Shown: positions 44,919 through 54,500 of the stretch, piece after piece
Numbering within the stretch: the first letter of the stretch is position 1
Layout of the letters: each line of letters starts with the position of its first letter
DNA from: CATQHW01 sp965243545
GTDB taxonomy: Bacteria > Spirochaetota > Spirochaetia > SZUA-6 > Bin103
Length of the DNA stretch: 64,000 nt
Direction of reading: 5' to 3'
NCBI GenBank assembly: GCA_965243545.1
Contig: OZ251573.1
Coordinates: 4,216,001-4,280,000 of the forward strand
Position numbers and translations under genes: made by a program
The notes under the pieces: generated by a model
Databases searched by the model: none
Seen by the model: the letters and a program-made list of their open reading frames with translations, nothing else
Told to the model about the DNA's origin: nothing

Positions 44919-44948
44919 TTGACTGTCCGCGAGCACCCACCATATGAT
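44919..44948 (+). promoter_or_regulatory. Sigma70-like promoter of the MqsRA-like/ParA operon
   Basis: TTGACT at 44919-44924 and TATGAT at 44943-44948 with 18-bp spacing, followed by GAGGCGAG and the ATG at 44963. Good match to a housekeeping promoter driving the three-gene unit. Confidence 0.6.
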
Positions 44949-44962
44949 ATGAGGCGAGATGG

Positions 44963-45340
44963 ATGAGCACCGGAGCGCGGAGGCCCCAGGCCGGCATCGA
45001 CGAAGCTGTCAGGCGCCAATTGATCGTGCTCGCACGGAACAACAGAACGCGCTCTTCGGAGTTCACGCAACAACGACCGACAGAGTGGCGTCCAAACGAA
45101 GTGCGCAATCTGAAAGGAGTGCTCGACAGGTACTTCACCAACGAAACCGCGTGGAAACTGATAGCGACACGACTCAAACGCGGCCAGGAGGTGACCGCCA
45201 TCGAACTCGATCAGCCGAAAGGGAAGACGGGCTACGTCATGTTGATCGACCTGGAACCGAACGTGCCTTGCCTCTACGTCAAACTGGAGTTGGGCTCCGG
45301 TAAGGTCTTCGGACGCAGTTTTCACTATTCCGACCGATAG
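44963..45340 (+). CDS. Putative toxin of an MqsRA-like module
   Basis: The 125-aa product has no signal or membrane segment. The C-terminal half (YVMLIDLE, CLYVKLELGSGKVFGRSFHYS) is a compact beta-rich ending seen in small proteins encoded before MqsA-like antitoxins. The N-terminal half is helical and basic. Order toxin then antitoxin matches mqsRA. The catalytic residues cannot be assigned, so the toxin label rests mainly on its position and size. Confidence 0.6.
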   Translation: MSTGARRPQAGIDEAVRRQLIVLARNNRTRSSEFTQQRPTEWRPNEVRNLKGVLDRYFTNETAWKLIATRLKRGQEVTAIELDQPKGKTGYVMLIDLEPNVPCLYVKLELGSGKVFGRSFHYSDR

Positions 45341-45360
45341 AGGACGCTCAGGAATCAGCA

Positions 45361-45930
45361 ATGGAACCGAATGAAAATGATGTGCTCTTGCACGACGACA
45401 CGCCCGACGTAGACCGCGAGTGCCCGCTATGCGGTGAGCGTTCGGTCACGACGTACTTGCACCACGATACCTTCACGTACGGGTCCGGCGATACGGCGGC
45501 TGAGCTGGAGGTCGTCGATCTGCCCGTCCGCCGCTGCGGTGAGTGTGATATCGAGTTTCTCGATCATGAAGGGGAGCGATTGCGGCATGATGCCGTATGC
45601 CGCCATCTGGGCGTGCTGACGCCCGGCGAGATACGAGACATCCGCGACAAACTCCATATGACCAGGGCCGCGTTCGCCGATCTCACTGGCCTTGGCGACG
45701 CCACGCTCAACCGCTGGGAGAACGGTGCCGTAGTCCAGAATCGGGCCAACGATCGCTATCTGAGACTCCTTGACTTCCCGGAAGTCATGGACCGGCTGCA
45801 TGACATCACTGCCCGCGGCGGGTCCCCCGCAGCTTCGGAGGCCGCAAACAGCAGCAGGTTTCGCTTGGTGAGGGATTCCGCCCCCCTCAACCGGCGCCAA
45901 CAAGACTTTACACTCAGAAAGGCGAGTTGA
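45361..45930 (+). CDS. MqsA-family antitoxin (zinc finger plus HTH)
   Basis: The 189-aa product has CPLCGE and CGECDIEFL (two CxxC pairs forming the N-terminal Zn domain) and a C-terminal HTH with TRAAFADLTGLGDATLNRWENG, the MqsA-type DNA-reading helix. A longer basic tail of about 45 residues follows. It should neutralise the preceding protein and repress the operon. AGGA lies seven bases before the ATG. The last codon overlaps the TTG of the ParA-like gene. Confidence 0.82.
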   Translation: MEPNENDVLLHDDTPDVDRECPLCGERSVTTYLHHDTFTYGSGDTAAELEVVDLPVRRCGECDIEFLDHEGERLRHDAVCRHLGVLTPGEIRDIRDKLHMTRAAFADLTGLGDATLNRWENGAVVQNRANDRYLRLLDFPEVMDRLHDITARGGSPAASEAANSSRFRLVRDSAPLNRRQQDFTLRKAS

Positions 45931-47804
45931 ACCCGGTGTACGTAACCACGTTCTACTCGTTCAAAGGCGGCGTTGGACGGACGATGGCCTTGGCGAACGT
46001 CGCCGTCGACCTCGCAAGCCGGGGCCGTCGCGTACTCGCCGTCGACTTCGATCTGGAGGCCCCCGGACTCGACACCTTCGATCTCCTCAGACCGGCCGGC
46101 GCCACGCCGGGAGTGATCGATTATGTGCGCGCATACCTCGACACAGGGCAGGCGCCCCATGTCGAAGACTACGTTTTCGAGTCCCCCGGAACGACGGACG
46201 GCGGCGGCAGTCTGTGGATCATGCCGGCCGGCGCTCATCGGCGCACGTACGCAACGACGCTCGCGCAGATCGATTGGGGTGCGCTGTACGAACATCACGA
46301 CGGCTACCTGTTGTTCGAGGATCTTAAGGAACAATGGAAAGAAATCATCAAACCGCACTATGTACTGATCGATTCGCGCACCGGTCATACCGACGTAGGC
46401 GGCATCTGCACGCGGCAACTCCCTGACGCCGTGGTCATACTGTTTTTTCCCAACGCGCAGAACCTTCGCGGCTTGACCAAGATCGTCGGCGACATCCGAA
46501 CGGAGCCAACGAAGCGAGACAATCCGATCCGTCTGCACTACGTCATGTCCAACGTCCCGGACCTCGACGATGAAGACAATATCCTTAAAGAAAACATAAC
46601 GGCATTTCAGCGCGATCTCCGCTTTCAACTCGAGCCTCTGGTTGTCCACCGATATGACAGCCTGTCGCTCTTGAATCAGGTGATCTTCACCAAGGATCGG
46701 CCGAGGAGCCGGCTCGCCCAGGAGTATCGAGATGTCACCAAGGAAGTCATTCGTCTCAATCCTGAGGATCGCGACGGAGCGCTCGATTACATCGCCGGAG
46801 TCGAGCGGATTAGTCACGAAAGCGGAATCCCGTATTGGGCGACCGTCGACGCGCACATTAAGAAAATAGAAAGGCACCATTCACGTGAAGGTGAGGTGCT
46901 GTATCGACTTGGATCACTCCGGGCTGACGACGGCGCCGTAGATGATGCGGTAGCGCTGTTCACACGGGCCATCGACGCCGATTATCGGGAGCCTGAAGTG
47001 TATCTCGGTAGGGCGGCAATCTCGCGTTCGGAGAACGCCGACCGAGAGGCCGCCAGCCGAGACGCCATGCAAGCCCTGCAATCCGACCGCGTATCTCTGA
47101 TGCAGGTGAGGCGAGCGATTTCCATGATGACGCCGGAGGACCGTGCCCGGATAGCCAACACTCCAGCCGTTTCGGCTTTGCCATCGAGCCACCGAGTGCC
47201 AATCGCCGCCGGTCTGGACCGATCCATGGTCGAGGCGGCGACGGCGAGTGAGATGCTCCGCCCGCTCCTGGCTTCGGAGGTCTTGTCCGCCGAGGAGCGG
47301 ACGGCCGCCAGGCAGACACTGTCGCTAGCGGCCATCGCCCTGGGACGGTTCGCCGAAGCGATTGCGGTGATCAGAAGCGAAGGGAGTGACGTGTCCGGAA
47401 TGAGTATTGAATTCGCCTTCAACTACGGCATGGCGATCTGGGGAGACCGGGGAACTGTTGACGTCGCCCCCTTCCATCGAGTCGTCGAACTGGGAAACGC
47501 CTATCCCCGGAAGGCTCCTTTGCCGAACTTCCGTCAGTGTATGGCGGTTAGCCATTGGGCCATCGGTGACGCGGTAGCGGCGCGAAATTTCGCCAAGGAG
47601 GCGAAGGAGGTAATGTTGGCGAGGCGTGGCCGGGAGTTCAGTTGTTGGCGGTACCTGCGTGTGAGCGCCGGCCGGTTTGCGGAGGATACCAACGAGCTGC
47701 TCGCCATGATCGATGGTGACGATACCGTGACCCCGCGCTTCATGCACGCGGAGAGGCCGCCGGTCGCTATCGCTTCCGACTCCGGGATGATCGAGAACCA
47801 GTAG
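45927..47804 (+). CDS. ParA/MinD-like ATPase with C-terminal TPR-like region
   Basis: The 625-aa product begins with the deviant Walker A SFKGGVGRTMALAN (residues 11-25), VDFDLEAPGLDTF and LIDSRTGHTD, typical of the KGGVGR(S/T) ATPases. From about residue 290 it becomes helical repeats (LYRLGSLRADDGAVDDAVALFTRAI), TPR-like. Such ATPases recur in bacterial conflict loci as signal-transducing NTPases. The TTG start overlaps the antitoxin stop (TTGA), so all three genes are co-translated. The stop abuts the convergent next gene with no spacer. Confidence 0.85.
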   Translation: MNPVYVTTFYSFKGGVGRTMALANVAVDLASRGRRVLAVDFDLEAPGLDTFDLLRPAGATPGVIDYVRAYLDTGQAPHVEDYVFESPGTTDGGGSLWIMPAGAHRRTYATTLAQIDWGALYEHHDGYLLFEDLKEQWKEIIKPHYVLIDSRTGHTDVGGICTRQLPDAVVILFFPNAQNLRGLTKIVGDIRTEPTKRDNPIRLHYVMSNVPDLDDEDNILKENITAFQRDLRFQLEPLVVHRYDSLSLLNQVIFTKDRPRSRLAQEYRDVTKEVIRLNPEDRDGALDYIAGVERISHESGIPYWATVDAHIKKIERHHSREGEVLYRLGSLRADDGAVDDAVALFTRAIDADYREPEVYLGRAAISRSENADREAASRDAMQALQSDRVSLMQVRRAISMMTPEDRARIANTPAVSALPSSHRVPIAAGLDRSMVEAATASEMLRPLLASEVLSAEERTAARQTLSLAAIALGRFAEAIAVIRSEGSDVSGMSIEFAFNYGMAIWGDRGTVDVAPFHRVVELGNAYPRKAPLPNFRQCMAVSHWAIGDAVAARNFAKEAKEVMLARRGREFSCWRYLRVSAGRFAEDTNELLAMIDGDDTVTPRFMHAERPPVAIASDSGMIENQ

Positions 47805-49169
47805 TCAAATCAGCGTCGGAGTAAAGTCGAAGGACCCTCCGGCCAGGTACTCGCGAATCAGTTCTACCGACCACGGCTCTACCAGTTTCTTCTTTTCGAC
47901 GCCGCGGGCAAGGGCATCCACCGAGGCGAAACTCCCGCTGAGAGAGGTGCCTCGACGCTCGTAGAATTCCGATCTGCTGAGGACGACTGCGACGTCGTCG
48001 GTGGATGCGCGCCACTCGTATACGACTGCCACATGCTGTGAGGTCTTCCCACCGATGTCGAGATACACCGCTCCGATCAGGTCTAGGGATGCCGCGTCGA
48101 TCTGAAGGCGCAGCTCCTCTTCGAGTTCTCGAACCGCGCAACGGACGAGGGGGTCGCCATCGATGGCGTCTTCACGGCGGACGTGCCCGCCGGCCCAAAT
48201 CACGATCTTGTCGTGAAGCGGATTGTCAGCCCGTTTCTCTCGTCGGCGAAGACGGAGCACTTCACCGCTGGCGTTCCGGACGACCACTATCGGAATAGCC
48301 TGGACCCGCGAGTCATCGGCCTCTACCTTCTCCCGCGGCTGAAAACTGTCATCGTCAAACGTGCGAAACTGGCGGACGAGCACGGCCGCTTGCGCGTCAC
48401 GTATGAAGCGCTTACCGGAAAATGTTTCGGCCACCGACGCCTTCTGACACGAAATGATTTCTTCGGCAAGCTGTTCCTCTATCAGTCCGAGAATGGCCTC
48501 GGCCACCACTTCGGCGGTCCGCTTGGGGTTATCTTTGGTTTCGCCGACAGAAGTATCTATGGGAAAAATGCGGAAATCGTTTCCGAATTCATCGACGCAA
48601 TGCTTGTTTACTTCGCCGATCTGCTTGAGAACGTCGGCGTTCATGATCGATCCGCCTGTCCCATTGACCGGCAGTAGGCCCTGTTCGCGCTTCATCGCGT
48701 CTCGCGGAGAGGCAAGCATCACGAAGACGGCGGATATTCTCTTGCACCAATTGTCGATCATCAGGAACAGCCGTATCGTTTCTTTCTGGTCCGGGCGTAT
48801 ACGCGATATCCGTTCCATCATGGTGATCCAGCAGATGGAGTCGAAAAGCCCTCGATCGAGGAATAAAATCTGAGGATCGTCCGGTCGCGGCGGCGTCTGT
48901 GTTTTCTCCAAAATCTGCGCGAGGGTCGTACACGCGGTCCACACGTTGAACGTCATGTTCTTCTTGTCCTGAATCGGACAAACAGACGCACGTTCAACCA
49001 CCACTTCGGTACGAAACCCGCAGCGCTTGAGAAATGTCGAGACGTTTGTAAGCGTGGTGGTCTTACCGGCCTTCGGAACGCCGGCGAATTCTATGACCAG
49101 AGGCTTGCGAGCCCGCTCGACAAACTGTTTTGCCGCTCGTTCGGCACGGTTCTGTAGACATGATCTCAT
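47805..49169 (-). CDS. P-loop kinase-like NTPase fused to Nudix-type hydrolase domain
   Basis: About 454 aa. Residues ~20-240 form a nucleotide-kinase-like P-loop domain (FAGVPKAGKTTTLTN Walker A; ILFLDRGLFDSICW Walker B and lid-like features). Residues ~290-454 resemble Nudix (WAGGHVRREDAI..., VRELEEELRL). The combination suggests a nucleotide- or RNA/DNA-end-acting enzyme; the substrate is not readable. The ATG at 49169 has GAGGAA nine bases upstream; an ATG at 49190 is possible. It follows recJ closely on the same strand. Composition is lower in GC than recJ. Confidence 0.72.
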   Translation of the reverse strand: MRSCLQNRAERAAKQFVERARKPLVIEFAGVPKAGKTTTLTNVSTFLKRCGFRTEVVVERASVCPIQDKKNMTFNVWTACTTLAQILEKTQTPPRPDDPQILFLDRGLFDSICWITMMERISRIRPDQKETIRLFLMIDNWCKRISAVFVMLASPRDAMKREQGLLPVNGTGGSIMNADVLKQIGEVNKHCVDEFGNDFRIFPIDTSVGETKDNPKRTAEVVAEAILGLIEEQLAEEIISCQKASVAETFSGKRFIRDAQAAVLVRQFRTFDDDSFQPREKVEADDSRVQAIPIVVVRNASGEVLRLRRREKRADNPLHDKIVIWAGGHVRREDAIDGDPLVRCAVRELEEELRLQIDAASLDLIGAVYLDIGGKTSQHVAVVYEWRASTDDVAVVLSRSEFYERRGTSLSGSFASVDALARGVEKKKLVEPWSVELIREYLAGGSFDFTPTLI

Positions 49170-49198
49170 GTCGTGGGTTTCCTCATGCATGGTCCAGG

Positions 49199-51526
49199 CT
49201 ACAGGGTGCGCGTCAGGGCGTCGAGGGGGGCGGTGGCGAAGAAGCGGCGGTAGGCGGCGGTTTCGGTGAGGAGCTCGCGGAGGTGGGCGGCGGCGCGCTC
49301 CGCGGCGGCGGGATCGGGCTCGCCACCGTCGGCAAGGATCACCGCGCCCCCGTCCTCGCGGACGATGGTGAGGTCGCCGCGCGCGGCCAGCAACTCCAGT
49401 CCGGCGCGCACCGTCGCGTCCCGATGGGCGGAGGCGGCGGCCAGCCGGCCGACCGCGGCCCGGCCTTCGTGGTGATGGAGCGCGTGCTTGCACATGCCGG
49501 CAAGCCGGCGCAGGAACCGGTCGACCGGCGCGGTCTGGGGGGTGACCGCGAACAGATGGAGCGTGCGCGGCTGCGCCTGCCGCAGCACCTGCTGCAGCTC
49601 GTCGCGTCCTGGCGGCGTGGTCCACACCACCAGCGTCTGCGCTGGGCCGATCCGGTCGCGGCCACAGGCCGGCTCGGCGGCGCCGTCCTCTCCCCAGATC
49701 ACCGCCGACTCCGGCAGCCCGTCCGGCAATGCGGCCGGCCCGCTGGCCGCGCCGTTGCCGGCGCGGTGATCGACGATCTCCGGGCGCGCCGCCCCGGTCG
49801 TGATCGCCGTGGGCGCCGCGGCCGGCCGGCAGTCGATCCACTCCACCTGCAGCGATCGCTGGCCGCGGAAGTCACGGGCCGAGAGCCGATACGCCAAGTC
49901 GAAGCGGCCCTCCGGCGGCAGATCGCCGCCGCTCCGCCACCACAGCACCGACTGCGCGGCGCCGGTCTGGTCGGCGACCAGCAGCTTGCGGTGCTCGCCG
50001 CCCGCCCCCAACTCCTTTATCGCCCCGGTGATCGTGACGCCCAGGCTGGCAAAGGTGAGCGGCGGATTGCCGAGCCCGAACGGACCGAGCCGGGCCAGCG
50101 CATCGACCAGGTTGAGGTCGGTCTGCCCCAGGTCGAGCAGGCCGTCGATCGGCAGAACCGGGGCCGGCGGACCGTCGCCGAGCTGCTGGCGAAACGCGCT
50201 CTGCAGCTTGCGCCGGAACGGTTCGAGCCGCTCCGGCCGTAGCGACACGCCGGCCGCCATGGGGTGGCCGCCGAAGCCGTCGAGCAGCTCCCCGCACGCG
50301 GCGATCGCGGCGTTGACGTTGCAGCCGGGAACCGACCGGGCCGATCCCCGCACCGGTCCGCCGGGAGGCGAGGCCAGGAGCAGGGTGGGCCGGTGGTAGC
50401 GCTCGACCAGCCGGCTGGCGACGATGCCGATCACGCCGGGCGGCCAACCGGGGTGATCGAGGACCAACCCCGCGCCGTCGAGCAGCCGCGTATCCGCCTC
50501 GATCCGGTCGCAGGCGGCGTCGAAGACCTGATCGGTGAGCAGGCGCCGCCGGGCGTTGAGTTGCTCCAGCTCCAGCACCAACCGGCGGGCCTCCTCGCGG
50601 GAGCCGGTCGTCAACAGCTCGACCATGGGGTTGGCGTCGCCGAGCCGGCCGATGGCGTTGAGGCGCGGTCCGATCGCAAAGCTGATCTGCTCCTCGCTCA
50701 GCGCCTCCCGGTTGAGCTCGGCCTCCTCCATCATCACCTGCAGGCCGATCCGCTCGGTGCGCCGCAGCTGGCGCAGCCCCACCTGCAGCCAGAAGCGGGT
50801 GTCATCGACCTGCTCGGCCACGTCGGCCACCACTCCCAGCGCCACCAGGTCGAGGAGCTTGCGCGACTCCTCAATGCGGCCGGCGCGGTCCAACAGCTCG
50901 CGCGCCACCTGGAACGCCACCCCCACGCCGGGCAGCGCGCGTAGCGGGTGGCGGCCTTCGATCCGCTTGGGGTTGATCACCGCCAGCGCCGGCGGCAGCT
51001 CGCCGGGCAGGTCGTGATGGTCGGTGATGATCACGTCCACGCCCCGTTCGGCGGCGTAGCCCACCGCGTCGGCGGCGTCGACGCCGGTGTCGCAGGTGAG
51101 CAGCAAAGTGACGCCCTGGTCCAGGAAGCCGCGCAACGCCTCCACACCGACGCCGTGCGACTCGGTATCGCGGATCGGGATACGGTAGGCCGGCTCCGCT
51201 CCGAGCCAACGCAACGACTCCACCAGCACCGTGGTGGAGGTCTGGCCGTCGACGTCGAAGTCGCCCCACACGCCGATCCGCTCCCCGTCGCGGAGCGCGC
51301 GTTCGATCCGGTCGGCGGCGCGCGCCAAGTCCGGCAGGTCGGTGGCCGGCGCCGGCCGGTAGCGGCGCGGGTCCAGGAATCCGGCGGCGCGCTCGGGCGA
51401 GTCGTAACCGCGCCGAACCAGGGTCTCGGCCAACACCGGCGGACCGCCCACGGCCTCGCGCAACGCCTCCGGCACGTCGACCGGGGCCGGTACTTCCCAT
51501 CGCCGCGCGATGCGGCCGGCCGCCAT
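49199..51526 (-). CDS. recJ: Single-stranded-DNA-specific exonuclease RecJ
   Basis: The 775-aa product has the DHH phosphoesterase motifs DFDVDGQTS (89-97) and ITDHHDLPG (167-175), the long helix region, DHHA1 (CGELLDGFGGHPMAAGVSL) and an OB-like domain. The C-terminal ~200 residues extend beyond E. coli RecJ (577 aa). RecJ degrades ssDNA 5' to 3' in RecF-type repair and mismatch repair. The ATG overlaps the stop of the giant kinase-nuclease gene (TGATG), placing recJ in the same operon. Confidence 0.92.
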   Translation of the reverse strand: MAAGRIARRWEVPAPVDVPEALREAVGGPPVLAETLVRRGYDSPERAAGFLDPRRYRPAPATDLPDLARAADRIERALRDGERIGVWGDFDVDGQTSTTVLVESLRWLGAEPAYRIPIRDTESHGVGVEALRGFLDQGVTLLLTCDTGVDAADAVGYAAERGVDVIITDHHDLPGELPPALAVINPKRIEGRHPLRALPGVGVAFQVARELLDRAGRIEESRKLLDLVALGVVADVAEQVDDTRFWLQVGLRQLRRTERIGLQVMMEEAELNREALSEEQISFAIGPRLNAIGRLGDANPMVELLTTGSREEARRLVLELEQLNARRRLLTDQVFDAACDRIEADTRLLDGAGLVLDHPGWPPGVIGIVASRLVERYHRPTLLLASPPGGPVRGSARSVPGCNVNAAIAACGELLDGFGGHPMAAGVSLRPERLEPFRRKLQSAFRQQLGDGPPAPVLPIDGLLDLGQTDLNLVDALARLGPFGLGNPPLTFASLGVTITGAIKELGAGGEHRKLLVADQTGAAQSVLWWRSGGDLPPEGRFDLAYRLSARDFRGQRSLQVEWIDCRPAAAPTAITTGAARPEIVDHRAGNGAASGPAALPDGLPESAVIWGEDGAAEPACGRDRIGPAQTLVVWTTPPGRDELQQVLRQAQPRTLHLFAVTPQTAPVDRFLRRLAGMCKHALHHHEGRAAVGRLAAASAHRDATVRAGLELLAARGDLTIVREDGGAVILADGGEPDPAAAERAAAHLRELLTETAAYRRFFATAPLDALTRTL

Positions 51527-54500
51527 CAGAACGGCTCCTCGGCGGCTTCGGCATAATCGAACGTAGCCGCCTCGTCATCGTCTTCGTTGGACAGCCAGCC
51601 GTGCTCTCCGTCCTCGTCGACGTCGCCGTGCGCGGCGGCGGCGCCCCGGTCGCAGAGCGACCGGTACGTGCAGAGCCGGCACCGATCCCGGCGTTCGGTG
51701 CGGTCGAACCGGTCGAGCGGCAACTCGGAGATTTCCCGCACCAAGTCGGCGATCAGATCGCCGTCCTCCTCAAAGCGGTCGTGGTCGTAGCGGATCACCA
51801 CCGGCTGGCGCGGATGCGCCGCGAACCAGTAGCGCATCTCGATCCGGTCGGGCGGGAGCGCCCGCCCGTCGTTCAGCACGGCGCCCGCCCGCGCCAGCAG
51901 GTACGGATAGACGCGCGTCTGCATCCACTGCTCGACGGTCGCCTCGCGCGGCCGGCGCGCGGTGGTCTTCCAGTCCAGGATCACCGCCCGCTCTCCCTCC
52001 TGCACGACGATCAGGTCGTAGGTGGCGGACAGCCGCCGGCCGGCCACTTGCGCGGCCAGCTTCACCTCAGGGAAGCGCTGCCCCGGCACGTCGGCGGGCC
52101 GATCTTCGCAGAACGCGCGCCACCAGTCGGCCGGATCTTCTCCGCCGTCCGCGCCGGTCCGGTGCTCGGCCAACTCTTGCAGGCGTTCGGCCGGCACGCC
52201 GAGCAGGTACTGGTGCACCATGTGATGGAACGCCTTACCGTCACGGAGCCGGCGCTCGTTGCGGGCGGCCGGCTCCGCCCGCAACGCCGGCCACTCCAGA
52301 CGGTCCAGATACCGCAGCCGGAACCGGTACCGGCACTCGCGGTAGTCCTGCAGGCTGGCCTGACTCAGAATCAGGTCGTCAGCGGCCGCCGCGCTCCCCG
52401 TCGGTTCATTCGATGCGGCGTCGGAATCCGGCACGATAGTGGCATCGTCGGTCTGCGCGTCCACTTGCGCCGGGGTGTTCGACAGGCGACGATTGACACT
52501 CCGTTCCTCTTGCGCTGCCGACACCTTCGCGCCGTCAAGTTTCTCCGACAGCTCGCCATCATCGTTGCTCGCGTCGATCGCTCCGGAGCTCTCGATCGCC
52601 TCCTGAAACTCGACGGCTGATGTGAATCTATCCGTGCGACGTGGTGCGATCGCGCGCAGCAACACCTGCGCAAACTTGGGAGCCAAATCGCGGCTGTAAG
52701 CAGTAGGATCCCTGGGACGGGCCGAGTCCGGCTTGTCTCCATCCCACGGATAGCTTCCCGTAGCGCACTCGTACAGCGTAACGCCTAGAGCGAACAGATC
52801 CCAGTCGGTCTTCTCCTCGGTTGACATCTCCGCGCCGAAATCCAGATCCGGCGGTAGGTAACGGCGCGTACCAGCCGTGCGCGATTCGTCGTCTTCGATA
52901 TGCGCCGCGACGTTGAAGTCGATGATTCTGATGCCCTGGTCGGTCCACAGCAGGTTCGACGGCTTGATGTCGCGATGGTATACACCGTTGGCGTGCAGGT
53001 GCCGCAGCCCGTCGAGGGTTTCCCGACCGACGCGCTTGCTGTCTTCCGGCGACAGCGGCCCGCCCTCAATCAGAACCGACACTGGCTCTCCAGGCACATG
53101 TTCAAACAGTATAAACGGTGTGTCGTCCGCCATCTTGTCCGCCCATATCACGGGAACCACGTTGGAGTGCGGAGGAAGCCGCTCCAGAATTCTATACTCT
53201 TGCTTCAGGCGCTCGAATCTCGAACGGCGGTCCTTGATTATTATTTTGAGGACACAGCGGGTGTCTGCGAACGAATCGAACACGCGATAAACTACCGCAA
53301 ACCCACCTCTACCCAGGCTTTCCTCGATTCGGAAGCGGTTGTGAAGATCATCGCCCGGTTGCAACGTCGCGTAGTCCAGAGCCAGACCCGTGGGTACTGG
53401 CGCAACTGGCTGCTCGGGATTCGCCGCGGCCGTGCGCTCGGCAGAGCCGACGATGCTGTTGAACTGTGCCAACGCGACAGCCGCGGAGGCCGGCCTGTCC
53501 TCGATGTCAAACGCGCACAGCGCCTGCAGCCAATTGTCGAAATCCTGCTTCACCCCCTGGTTCAACTCAGACGGCTTTATGGGAAAGACTGCATTTTTTT
53601 CCATCATGTCGTCGACCGACAACCACGCCGGTTTGCCTACCAGCAACTCGTAGAAAACGAGACCGGCGGCATAGAGGTCGGAAGCAACGCTCGCCTGGGA
53701 TGGATCTTTGGCGCACTCCGGCGCTTGATACCTCGGGTCAAGCTCATCGACGATCTCCTCGGCGATTGTGCTGGCGCGGCCTATCCCGGCTCGGGCGTAG
53801 TCAAAGCTGCTCACCAGCGTGCGTCCCGACTTGCTGATGATTATGGCATCCGGCGTCAGATTGCGATGTACGATCTGCGGTTTGCTCTCATGGGCATGTT
53901 CGAGCGCGGTCAATGTATCGCGGACGACTGCTATCTTCTGGTCGAAGGTGAGCGTCAATGCGCTCTTCCTGATGTGTTGTCGCAATGCGTGTCCGACCAC
54001 ATCTTCCGTAACCAGCACAAGCCGGTCCTCAGATTCGTTCTCGAAAAACTCCCGCACCGTTAGAATGTGCGCGTGACCGGGCAATGACAGTAGCGCCCGG
54101 AAAGCGTTCTCGATGCGGCGCCGCTCGCGCTGTCGTTCCTTTGGCGGAAGATACGGATCGACCGGATACACCCGCAGGCGAGCGGTGACGTCCCGCTCCG
54201 CGCCGAGCAGTGTGTTTCGAGCCCGGTACTCCGTGTAGCGATCGGTGCCCCCGAGCTTCTCTTCGATTTGCCAATTTCCGTAACGAGTCGGTGCGCTTTT
54301 CGGCTGGGCCCGTCCGACGATAGTTCGCCGTATCTTACCGAAATGCGTCCGGATATCGGTGGACCTATTGTCTGGAATGCGCTTGGTAGACTTGAAGAAT
54401 GCGGCGCACTTCTGAAGATAGGCTACCGCCGGCGCGTCGTGACCGTCGGGATCCTGCACAAGGGCGGCGGGAGCGGTCATCAACACCGCGGCGTCGACAT

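Noticed and set aside
49191..49841. N-terminal extension of the P-loop/Nudix frame into recJ
   Set aside because: The extension is antisense-like low-complexity sequence overlapping the recJ coding region in another frame; good starts exist at 49190 and 49169.
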